This document shows, one piece after another, positions 16,701 through 23,574 of a DNA stretch of 37,876 bases. Both the position numbers and the translations under genes were made by a program. The notes under the pieces were generated by a model. It saw only the letters and a program-made list of their open reading frames with translations, did not search any database and had not been told where the DNA came from. The first letter of the stretch is position 1, and each line of letters begins with the position of its first letter. The DNA lies in contig CALAJQ010000032.1 of the NCBI GenBank assembly GCA_937922785.1, forward strand, positions 1-37,876, written 5' to 3'. This stretch comes from an uncultured Acidimicrobiales bacterium. GTDB lineage: Bacteria; Actinomycetota; Acidimicrobiia; Acidimicrobiales; SZUA-35.

Positions 16701-16982
16701 ATGAAAGCAATTCTTGACGGCGAAGTCATCGCAGAATCAGATGAGACAGTTGTTGTCGAAGGCAACCACTACTTCCCTCCTAGCGCGGTCAAGGCCGACG
16801 TCCTTCGTGACTCGGACCTCCACACGGTTTGCCCTTGGAAGGGCACGGCCAGCTATCACACGCTTGAGGTGAACGGCGCCGAGCACATCAATGCAGCTTG
16901 GTACTACCCCGACACCAAAGAGAAGGCCTCAAACATCAAGGGCTACATCGCATTCGCCCGGCCGGTAGAAGTAACCGCTTAG
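16701..16982 (+). CDS. DUF427 domain protein
   Basis: A 93-residue cytoplasmic protein starting at the ATG at 16701, preceded by a good ribosome site (AGGAG, 6 nt spacing). The sequence MKAILDGEVIAES, GNHYFPPSAV, CPWKGTASYHTLEVNG and AWYYPDTKEKA is the diagnostic DUF427 (PF04248) pattern: a small beta-tent fold of unknown biochemical function, common in actinobacteria and often encoded as a single gene. An in-frame open stretch upstream to 16671 is not needed for the domain. It stands alone: 112 bp after the AAA gene and ahead of the convergent DoeB gene. Confidence 0.9.
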   Translation: MKAILDGEVIAESDETVVVEGNHYFPPSAVKADVLRDSDLHTVCPWKGTASYHTLEVNGAEHINAAWYYPDTKEKASNIKGYIAFARPVEVTA

Positions 16983-17094
16983 GTTCAAGCCGACTGGTGG
17001 CTCTAGCCTTGAGTTCGGCAGTTCTAGAGATCGCTCTCGAGACTGTAAACGCAGTGCTGCGCCGCAACAGTGCTGCTAACCGCCACAACCTTCA

Positions 17095-17179
17095 GTTGTC
17101 CACAGAAACTGGAGTTATGCCAGGGGCAATCCTGCGGATTACTGAGACCTGACCCCCTAGGAGTTGACCCCCTAGGAGA
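17095..17179 (-). repeat. Degenerate family B repeat downstream of DoeB (locus B1)
   Basis: Read on the minus strand, the DoeB stop TAG is followed by GGGGGTCAACTCC, then a duplicate TAGGGGGTCAGGTCTCAG, an unrelated middle part and finally the inner end TTCTGTGGACAAC. The outer end is thus tandemly duplicated as two 15-bp units (17150-17164 and 17165-17179). On the plus strand the inner end reads TTGTCCACA (17096-17104), which is the actinobacterial form of the DnaA box. Confidence 0.6.
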
Positions 17180-18173
17180 TGGCCCCTTGCATGGCTATTG
17201 CGTCTCCTAGGCGGACTATGCCTGGGAAGTGGCGCATGGCGAGGATGCCGTCCATGGTTGCGTGATAGTCGCGGGGTTGGGTGCCCAGATGAACGGGGTC
17301 GTGCACTCTGGCGATTACCTGACCTTTGGTGATCGGGTCACCAAGCGCAACCACCCACTCGATTAGCCCGTCGGACTCGCTTGTTATGTAGGCGCCTTCC
17401 AGCGGGATGTCCAGGAACTGGGTGGGTGCATCTTCAACTTCACCGGCAAGAACACCCGCTTGACGCAACACGTTCTTGACTCCCCTGAATGCAATCTCGG
17501 CCCAGTCGGGTCGGGTCGTGCCGGTGCCGCCTAGTTCAGTCGTGAGGAACGGAGTGCCCGATTCTTCGACGTGGGTATCCCACATGCCGATCGTGTCAAT
17601 CTCCACCAGCTTACAAGTAAACGGCGCCTTGAAAGCCACTGCATATTGCCAACCGTTGGCCTCCGCGTCTTTGTCATCCAAAACATGGGTGCAGGCCATC
17701 GGCACAAACTCAAGTGTCTTGCCACCGTCGTGCATGTCCATAACAAGATCAGCCATCGGCAGCATGTAGCGGGCCATGTAGTCGGCAATCTTCTCGGTGA
17801 TCGTTCCGTTAGGGCGCCCTGGGAACGAACGGTTCAGGTTGCCCTTGTCGATTGGCGAGGTTCGAGTACCGGCGGCAAACGCCGGCTGGTTCATCGTCGG
17901 CACCACGATGATTCGGCCCGTCACATCAGCAATGTTCACCGAGCTGATGAAGCGGAGCATCGCCAGGGGACCTTGGTATTCGTCGCCGTGGTTTCCGCCG
18001 GTGAGCAGCACGGTTGGCCCTTCACCGTTTTTGATTACCGCAACTGGAACCATCACTGCGCCATAAGCCGAACCGTCGTGGCTGTGGGGCACTTTCAGGT
18101 GGCCGTGGTGGGCTCCGTCTTGGTCAAATGGGATCGTCGGTGAGACGGGGGAAGCCATCATTGTTTCTGCCAT
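17172..18173 (-). CDS. doeB: N-alpha-acetyl-L-2,4-diaminobutyrate deacetylase DoeB-like (aspartoacylase family)
   Basis: A 333-residue zinc amidohydrolase of the succinylglutamate desuccinylase/aspartoacylase family. Zinc ligands are H62 and E65 in TGGNHGDEYQG and H148 in MDMHDGG; NLNRSFPG (112-119) lines the substrate pocket. With the adjacent ectoine hydrolase it should carry out the second step of ectoine degradation, removing acetate from N-alpha-acetyl-L-2,4-diaminobutyrate to give diaminobutyrate in the cytoplasm. The ATG at 18173 has AGAGG upstream. It is the last gene of the operon, 17 nt after DoeA. The stop codon abuts repeat B1. The assignment rests on family resemblance plus the DoeA neighbour. 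Confidence 0.85.
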   Translation of the reverse strand: MAETMMASPVSPTIPFDQDGAHHGHLKVPHSHDGSAYGAVMVPVAVIKNGEGPTVLLTGGNHGDEYQGPLAMLRFISSVNIADVTGRIIVVPTMNQPAFAAGTRTSPIDKGNLNRSFPGRPNGTITEKIADYMARYMLPMADLVMDMHDGGKTLEFVPMACTHVLDDKDAEANGWQYAVAFKAPFTCKLVEIDTIGMWDTHVEESGTPFLTTELGGTGTTRPDWAEIAFRGVKNVLRQAGVLAGEVEDAPTQFLDIPLEGAYITSESDGLIEWVVALGDPITKGQVIARVHDPVHLGTQPRDYHATMDGILAMRHFPGIVRLGDAIAMQGAIS

Positions 18174-18190
18174 GTTCAGACCTCTGTCTC

Positions 18191-19393
18191 TTAACCCTTA
18201 ACGAACAGTTTGCGGGGAACGTTGGCTAGCGCCTCGCATCCGGTTTCGGTGATCAATAACGACTCTGTTATCTCCATGCCCCAGTCGGTCTGCCAGAGCG
18301 CCGGCATGAAGTGGATGGTCATTCCCGGTTTGAACTCGGTCGTGTCGCCGGGACGAATGCTGATGTTCCTCTCGCCCCAGTCCGGCGGATAGCTAATACC
18401 GATTCCGTATCCGGCACGGCTCTCTTTGTCATAGCCGTGGGATCGCAACTCAGTAATGAACGCGGCGTGCATGTCTTCGGCGGTGTGGCCCGGTTTCGCC
18501 GCCGACATCCCTGCGTTAATGGAAGCGACGAGGGCCTCTTCGGCCTTGAACCACTCGACGTCAGGCTCGCCGAGGAAGACCGTTCGGCAAAGCGGCACGT
18601 GATAGTGCTTGTGAACTCCAGCGATTTCGAAGAAGGTCCCAAACCCACGCTCGAACGGCTTGTCATCCCAAGTGAGATGCGCCGCGGTGGCGTCGATGCC
18701 GGTTGGGGCAAGGGGAACGATGCCCGGATAGTCGCCACCGTGCTCGGGCGTGCCGACGATCGACGCATGGTAAATCTCAGCGATCAAATCGTTCTTGCGC
18801 ATCCCCACTTCCATCCGTTCGAGAATTCGAGCGTGCATGTTCTCAACGATCTGACCGGCGATGCGCATGTAGGCAATCTCTTGGGCCGACTTCACTGAAC
18901 GTTGCCAGTTCACCAACGCAGTGGCATCGCCGAAAGTGGCTTCGGGCAGATTCTCAACCAAGGATTGATGAGCTCGGGGCGAGTAGTAATAGCCGTCCAT
19001 TTCGACGCCGATACGAAGTGCTCCCCAGCCTCGCTCCTGGATTTTCTGGGCGAGGTATTCCGACGAGTGCCGCTCGGTCGACATCACATAGTGGTCGGGG
19101 TATCCGATGATGTCATCGGTCGGCATATAGGTGGTCCGAAGCGCTCCGATTGAATCCATGTAGCGACCAAACCAGATCGGGCCGCCGTCGGGTCCAACCA
19201 AAACACACTGAGGCGTGTAGAAAGACCAGCCGTCATAACCGGTCAGCCAAGCCATGTTTGACGGGTCGGTAACTGACAAAACGTCAATTCCCTGCACCGC
19301 CATGGCCGCGCGTGTTTTCGCTAGCCGGTCGGCGAACTCGTCGGTTGTGAAGTGAAGCGTTGGTGCGGTGCGATCCCAGCTGGTGCGACCCAT
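18191..19393 (-). CDS. doeA: Ectoine hydrolase DoeA-like (M24 peptidase family)
   Basis: The 400-residue product is a creatinase/prolidase-fold protein of family M24 and resembles DoeA/EutD throughout, with the signatures RLAKTRAAM, DPSNMAWLTGYDGWSFY, CVLVGPDGGPIWFGR and GIGISYPPDWGE. DoeA opens the ring of ectoine (and, in some species, hydroxyectoine) to N-acetyl-diaminobutyrate. The ATG at 19393 overlaps the stop of the upstream PLP enzyme (TGATG), and DoeB follows, so the two hydrolases are co-translated. Their presence suggests the organism uses this marine osmolyte as a carbon and nitrogen source. No ectoine transporter, DoeC/DoeD or EnuR-type regulator is found here. Confidence 0.88.
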   Translation of the reverse strand: MGRTSWDRTAPTLHFTTDEFADRLAKTRAAMAVQGIDVLSVTDPSNMAWLTGYDGWSFYTPQCVLVGPDGGPIWFGRYMDSIGALRTTYMPTDDIIGYPDHYVMSTERHSSEYLAQKIQERGWGALRIGVEMDGYYYSPRAHQSLVENLPEATFGDATALVNWQRSVKSAQEIAYMRIAGQIVENMHARILERMEVGMRKNDLIAEIYHASIVGTPEHGGDYPGIVPLAPTGIDATAAHLTWDDKPFERGFGTFFEIAGVHKHYHVPLCRTVFLGEPDVEWFKAEEALVASINAGMSAAKPGHTAEDMHAAFITELRSHGYDKESRAGYGIGISYPPDWGERNISIRPGDTTEFKPGMTIHFMPALWQTDWGMEITESLLITETGCEALANVPRKLFVKG

Positions 19394-20571
19394 CAGACTC
19401 CTTCTAATGCCTGGTCCAGATCCGAAAGTAGATCGTCGATGTCTTCAATGCCTGCGCTGTAACGAATTAGCCCCTCGGGAATTCCTAGCGCTTCACGTTC
19501 TGCGGCCGAGCACTCGACGTGGCTGGTGGTTGCCGGCGGCCCGACGATTGTCTCTACCGCGCCAAGGTTTGCCGCCATATGGGCGAAGCGAAGCTTCGGC
19601 AACAAGTTGCGAACCGTGTCGAGGTTGTTGCCCAGGCTGAAGCTGAGCATTCCACCGAATCCACGCATCTGCTTGGCTGCAATTCCGTGCCCATGATGGG
19701 TCTTGAGGCCTGGATAGTTGACCGTGGCCACCTTCGGATGACCGCTTAGATACTCGGCCACCATTTGGGCGTTCTGGTTCTGGCGTTCGATTCGCAGACT
19801 TAACGTCTTCATGCCGCGCAGCAGTAGGTATGCGGCTTCGGGATGCAAGGTGGCGCCGTTGATTTCCCGGTAGCCGTAGATTTGGTCGATCAAGTCTTGC
19901 CGGCCAACAGCCACTCCCCCAAGCGCATCGGCGTGGCCGCCCAAGAACTTTGTGGCCGAGTGCACAACTAGGTCGGCGCCGAAGGAGATCGGCGACTGGT
20001 TGATTGGTGTGGCGAAAGTGTTGTCCACCATTACGATCGCGCCAGCCGCATGGCCGGCGGCGGTTAGTCGTTCAAGATCGAGAATCTTGAGCGTCGGGTT
20101 GGTCGGAGTCTCCAAGTAGAGAAGGTCGCAACCTTCGGCCACGGCCGCCTCAATGGCTTGGGTGTTGTTGGTGTCAACCAGAACACACTCATATCCCATA
20201 CGGGGAAGGAACGTCGTGAACAGAAGGCTGGTGCCTCCGTAAGTGTCTTTTACACTGACTATCTTGTGGCCCGGATCAAGAATTGCATGCAAGGCGTTGC
20301 TGATGATGGCCATGCCGGTCGAGGCTGATGTTGCTGCCTCTCCCCCTTCCAGCAACCGAACCTTCTCTTCGAACACCGACACCGTCGGGTTGGTGTTACG
20401 CCCGTAGATGTGGCCGTCAGCTTTGCCAAGGGCAACGTCAAGCCACGAGTCAAGATCGGGATAACCAAAGGAGACGCTGTGAACCACGGGCACCTGGGTA
20501 GATCCGTCCTGGAACGAACGCTCTTCGCCGCCCCAAATGTTGATTGTCGACCGGCCCGGCTCAGATGTCAT
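19393..20571 (-). CDS. Cystathionine gamma-synthase/gamma-lyase-like PLP enzyme in the ectoine operon
   Basis: From the ATG at 20571 the product has 392 residues and is a full Cys/Met-metabolism PLP enzyme. Visible are IYGRNTNPT (55-63), SASTGMAI (82-89), the PLP-stacking YGGT region, ETPTNPTLKI, the PLP aspartate in MVDNTFATP and the Schiff-base lysine K208 in VHSATKFLGGHADA. The family performs beta/gamma elimination or replacement at sulfur or other gamma substituents. It is the first gene of the operon with DoeA and DoeB, so it may act on diaminobutyrate derived from ectoine, for instance by gamma elimination, instead of the usual transaminase DoeD; this is inference. A longer reading from a TTG at 20598 lies in repeat B2 and is rejected. 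Confidence 0.85.
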   Translation of the reverse strand: MTSEPGRSTINIWGGEERSFQDGSTQVPVVHSVSFGYPDLDSWLDVALGKADGHIYGRNTNPTVSVFEEKVRLLEGGEAATSASTGMAIISNALHAILDPGHKIVSVKDTYGGTSLLFTTFLPRMGYECVLVDTNNTQAIEAAVAEGCDLLYLETPTNPTLKILDLERLTAAGHAAGAIVMVDNTFATPINQSPISFGADLVVHSATKFLGGHADALGGVAVGRQDLIDQIYGYREINGATLHPEAAYLLLRGMKTLSLRIERQNQNAQMVAEYLSGHPKVATVNYPGLKTHHGHGIAAKQMRGFGGMLSFSLGNNLDTVRNLLPKLRFAHMAANLGAVETIVGPPATTSHVECSAAEREALGIPEGLIRYSAGIEDIDDLLSDLDQALEGV

Positions 20572-20589
20572 GGACGGATCGTAGAACGA

Positions 20590-20636
20590 GGGGGTCAAGT
20601 CTCAAAACTGGCTAGGTCGGGTCATCTGTGGATAAC
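20590..20636 (+). repeat. Family B repeat, locus B2 (left end of inverted pair)
   Basis: A 47-bp copy: outer end GGGGGTCAAGTCTCAAAA, middle GGCTAGGT, inner end CTGTGGATAAC. It contains a perfect DnaA-box sequence (TGTGGATAA, 20627-20635, complement of TTATCCACA). It lies just upstream of the PLP-enzyme start and faces locus B3 in inverted orientation. Confidence 0.85.
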
Positions 20637-20817
20637 ACCAAGCCGAACTCGGTGTCAAGGTCTGGTCCTGGTGGGAACGCAGCCTTGAGCTGGACGGCCA
20701 GCTCGAAGCGATTGGGCAACGACGAATCGATCCGACCCGATGCCGATCGCAGTCGCATCGACTCTTGGAGTATCAGCGCTCATCAGCGAATGTGGTCAGA
20801 TGAGGCTAACTAGAGGA

Positions 20818-20863
20818 GTTATCCACAGAACGACAACCTAGACACTTTCGAGACTTGACCCCC
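20818..20863 (-). repeat. Family B repeat, locus B3 (right end of inverted pair, at CaiB stop)
   Basis: A 46-bp copy read on the minus strand: GGGGGTCAAGTCTC, then TCTAGGT, then TTCTGTGGATAAC. The DnaA-box sequence TTATCCACA is perfect at 20819-20827. The last G of the CaiB stop codon TAG is the first G of the repeat, so the gene ends exactly where the repeat begins. Confidence 0.85.
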
Positions 20864-22101
20864 TAAGGGTCTAGCTCGGCCAGGATTTCTTCGCGGTTCT
20901 CATCGACCTTGGGGGCGCCTCGCCAGACACCACTTGGAGTCTTGGAGAACCGCAGCGGCGTATTTGGGGTAATGACTGGTCGTTCAGACCCCTCATGGTC
21001 TACCGCCACCAGCATCTTGCGCGCCTTTACATGCGGGTCAGCCACCAGGTCACGGGCGTCATTAACTGGTCCACACGGCACCACCCCACCGATCTTTTCG
21101 ATTATCTCAGCTCTAGTCATCGTTCCGGTCCATGCGTTGATGATGTCGCTCAGCTCGATTCGGTTAACCACCCGTCGCCTTGCGCTTCGATAGTTGTCAT
21201 CTTCGATCATGTCGGTCCGCCCCATCGCTTCACAAAGTGCAGCCCAATGGCCTGGTCCAGGCGCAGCCAAAGCGATCTGTCCGTCGCTGCACTCATAAGT
21301 TTCAAACGGACTGAGAGAAACATGTTGAGTTCCACGAGGCTGTTGAAGCTCGCCGGTGTAGCCATATCGCCAAGTCATTGCCTCAGACAGCGCCACAATC
21401 GAATCCATCATTCCAACGTCAACGAACTGACCTTCCCCTGTGGCCTGAGCGTGATGCAAAGCACCCAGCACTCCTACCACCATCATCGTGGCGGGGTAAA
21501 GATCGCCAACACTCGGACCGCTAGCTACCCGCTGGCCGTCTACGGTTCCTGTGTGGCTGATAACACCACCCATTGCTTGAGCCACAATGTCGAACGCAGG
21601 CCAGTGGGTGTAGGGGCCCTCGCCAAAGCGCGGGTCTCCAAAACCTCGGATGGCGCCGTATACAAGCTTCGGGTTTCGAGCCGCCATCGCTTCATAACCA
21701 ACGCCGAATCCTTCAAGCACTCCGGCCCGGTTGTTCTCAACTACAAGGTCGGCAGTGTCAGTCAGACGAAGGAGCGTCTCACGATCTTCAGCAGAATTCT
21801 TCAGATCCAACACGATGGCCCGCTTATTCCGGTTCGCACTTGCGAAGTAGCCACCAAAGTGGTGGTCGTCATCAACCTCAGTGTGCGGGCCGATGAGCCG
21901 CATGCCGTCGCCGCCGGGAGCTTCGATCTTGATGACGTCGGCCCCCATGTCGGCCAAGATCATGGTTGCGTATGGGCCCGCCAAAGCACGCGTGAGATCA
22001 ACCACTCGAACGTTGGCCAGCGGCCCTGATCGCTCTGGGTTCATTGGGGCGGCATTTTCGTGCGCTGTTTTGTGCGCACCAGTCTCGTCATAGATTGTCA
22101 T
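20863..22101 (-). CDS. CaiB/BaiF family CoA-transferase (family III)
   Basis: The 412-residue product begins at the ATG at 22101, preceded by AAGAAGG. It has the family III features VRVVDLTRALAGPYATMILADMGADVIKIE (31-60 region), LDLKN, the fold's ENNRAGVLEGFG segment and the expected catalytic aspartate in PSVGDLYPATM (D200), which forms the glutamyl/aspartyl-CoA intermediate in such enzymes. It moves CoA between carboxylic acids in the cytoplasm. The partner acids are unknown. It is divergent from coxMSL-like genes with 82 bp between the starts and an inverted repeat there, so the oxidised product of the hydroxylase could be its substrate (inference). Confidence 0.9.
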   Translation of the reverse strand: MTIYDETGAHKTAHENAAPMNPERSGPLANVRVVDLTRALAGPYATMILADMGADVIKIEAPGGDGMRLIGPHTEVDDDHHFGGYFASANRNKRAIVLDLKNSAEDRETLLRLTDTADLVVENNRAGVLEGFGVGYEAMAARNPKLVYGAIRGFGDPRFGEGPYTHWPAFDIVAQAMGGVISHTGTVDGQRVASGPSVGDLYPATMMVVGVLGALHHAQATGEGQFVDVGMMDSIVALSEAMTWRYGYTGELQQPRGTQHVSLSPFETYECSDGQIALAAPGPGHWAALCEAMGRTDMIEDDNYRSARRRVVNRIELSDIINAWTGTMTRAEIIEKIGGVVPCGPVNDARDLVADPHVKARKMLVAVDHEGSERPVITPNTPLRFSKTPSGVWRGAPKVDENREEILAELDP

Positions 22102-22122
22102 CTGGACCTTCTTAAGCTCCCG

Positions 22123-22154
22123 CGTTGTTGCGCATGGATACATTGTGCAACAAC
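22123..22154. promoter_or_regulatory. Inverted repeat operator candidate between CaiB and coxM starts
   Basis: GTTGTTGCGCA (22124-22134) and TGTGCAACAAC (22144-22154) are 11-bp inverted arms with one mismatch and a 9-bp spacer. The site lies in the middle of the 82-bp divergent promoter region and could control both directions. The two-arm layout would suit a dimeric repressor such as TetR or GntR type, but the regulator is not in the window. Confidence 0.55.
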
Positions 22155-22183
22155 ATCGTGTCCAAGTTGAAAAGAGAATCTGA

Positions 22184-23053
22184 GTGAAGAATCCACCATT
22201 CAACTACCACCGTCCTGCCACCGTCGACGAAGCTTTAGCGCTGCTGGCCACCTACGGTGACGAAGCCAAGGTGCTAGCCGGAGGACAGAGCCTGCTGCCA
22301 ATCATGGCACTTCGGCTAGGCCGGCCAGAGCACGTGGTCGATATCGGAACCATCGCCGACTTGAAGCAAACTAACACCGCCGACGGCGTGACCTTTGGTG
22401 CAATGGTCCGCCACGCCGAGGCGGAGAAATCGCCTGAGGTTGCCCGCCACGCCCCCTTGGTTGCTGCCGCGCTCCCCCATGTTGGACACCGGGCAATACG
22501 CAACCGCGGCACGGTTGTTGGAAGTATCGCTCATGCTGACCCTGCGGCTGAGCTGCCAGCCGTTTGCCTAGCAGCGGGCGCAACGATGACAATTGCCTCC
22601 AGCCGAGGGACCCGTGAAGTTCAGGCCGATGACTTCTTCGAGGGCTACTTCAGTACGGCCATCGAGCCCCATGAATTGCTCACTCAGGTTCACTTCCCTC
22701 GATGGAGCGAGACGGCGGGCGGTTCGGTTGTTGAGATCAGTCGGCGCCATGGCGACTACGCCATGGTCGGGCTGGCCTGTGTCGCCGATGTGCAGAACGG
22801 GGCAATTGCCCGCGCCGCCCTGTCTTTCTTCGGTGTATCTAGCAAGCCGGTTCGAGTTACCGAAGCCGAGGAAGCACTAGTCGGCAAGCCACCAACCGAA
22901 GAGGCCTTCGCTGAAGCGGCCGCGATTGTAGGGCGCGTCCTCGAACCCGGCGGAGACATCCACGCAACAACCCAATACCGGCGCCACATCGCCCAAGTCT
23001 TAACCAGCCGCGGCCTCACCGAGGCGACCTCGCGCATCGGAGAACTCACATGA
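22184..23053 (+). CDS. Molybdenum hydroxylase FAD-binding medium subunit (CoxM/CutM-like)
   Basis: A 289-residue flavoprotein subunit. FAD-binding motifs are AGGQSLLP (32-39) and GTVVGSIAHADP (109-120), followed by ELPAV and the C-terminal CO-dehydrogenase flavoprotein domain. It takes electrons from the iron-sulfur subunit in a heterotrimeric xanthine-dehydrogenase-type enzyme. The GTG at 22184 is preceded by AAGAGA. It overlaps the small subunit by ATGA, the first step of a strict coxM-coxS-coxL order. No accessory genes for cofactor insertion (coxD-G, xdhC) are in the window. Confidence 0.93.
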   Translation: MKNPPFNYHRPATVDEALALLATYGDEAKVLAGGQSLLPIMALRLGRPEHVVDIGTIADLKQTNTADGVTFGAMVRHAEAEKSPEVARHAPLVAAALPHVGHRAIRNRGTVVGSIAHADPAAELPAVCLAAGATMTIASSRGTREVQADDFFEGYFSTAIEPHELLTQVHFPRWSETAGGSVVEISRRHGDYAMVGLACVADVQNGAIARAALSFFGVSSKPVRVTEAEEALVGKPPTEEAFAEAAAIVGRVLEPGGDIHATTQYRRHIAQVLTSRGLTEATSRIGELT

Positions 23054-23574
23054 CCAACCTGCCTTCAAGCCAGTCAAGATCGGCACTCATCGGCGAGAGC
23101 CTTGAAATCTCGATCTCAGTAAATGGCGCTAACCACGCCTTGCACGTGAATCCCCGTCGATCACTAGCCGATGTGATTCGTGAAGATGTGGGCCTAACTG
23201 GAACCCATCTGGGTTGTGAACACGGAGTATGCGGTGCCTGCACGGTTCTGATCGACGGGGAGCCTTCCCGTTCATGTTTGATGCTGGCGGTCCAGGCCGA
23301 CAACACCGAGATCACAACCATTGAGGGGCTGGCCGACGCCGACGGAACGATGCATCCAATTCAGACGGCAATGCACGAGGCCATGAGTTTCCAGTGCGCC
23401 TTCTGTTCCCCGGGTTTCCTTATGAGCACAGTTGCGCTGCTATCAGACAATCCAAACCCGACTGAAGCTGAGATTCGGGAAGAGCTCAGCGGCAACCTGT
23501 GTCGATGCACCGGTTATGAGTCGATAGTTAAAGGCGTCGAAACGGCTGTCCGACTGATTGGTTCAAAGTCATGA
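23050..23574 (+). CDS. Molybdenum hydroxylase [2Fe-2S] small subunit (CoxS/CutS-like)
   Basis: A 174-residue iron-sulfur protein with the two cluster motifs of the family: plant-ferredoxin-type GCEHGVCGAC with later C76 (C56, C61, C64, C76) and the C-terminal CAFCSPG plus CRCTGYE (C116, C119, C151, C153). All eight cysteines are present. It passes electrons from the molybdenum centre to FAD. Residues 1-18 are an extra N-terminal stretch compared with the minimal family. The gene overlaps both neighbours by 4 nt. Confidence 0.95.
   Translation: MTNLPSSQSRSALIGESLEISISVNGANHALHVNPRRSLADVIREDVGLTGTHLGCEHGVCGACTVLIDGEPSRSCLMLAVQADNTEITTIEGLADADGTMHPIQTAMHEAMSFQCAFCSPGFLMSTVALLSDNPNPTEAEIREELSGNLCRCTGYESIVKGVETAVRLIGSKS

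Larger units (their letters stand above)
20590..20863. mobile_element. 274-bp MITE- or REPIN-like element bounded by inverted family B repeats
   Basis: B2 (20590-20636) and B3 (20818-20863) are inverted copies enclosing 181 bp that show no recognisable gene. The outer ends read GGGGGTCAAG and CTTGACCCCC, the layout of a non-autonomous element with terminal inverted repeats. No transposase is in the window and no target-site duplication was seen. The minus strand of the centre holds a short open frame of about 48 codons running into B2, with no recognised similarity. The element fills the gap between the ectoine operon and the CaiB gene. Confidence 0.5.

Noticed and set aside
20640-20800. Small minus-strand open frame of about 48 codons inside the B2-B3 element
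   Set aside because: No family is recognised and the C-terminal codons are repeat sequence; too short to support as a gene.
20995-22029. Long open frame of 344 codons antisense to the CaiB-family gene
   Set aside because: Its translation shows no domain, while the opposite strand encodes a complete family III CoA-transferase with catalytic aspartate.
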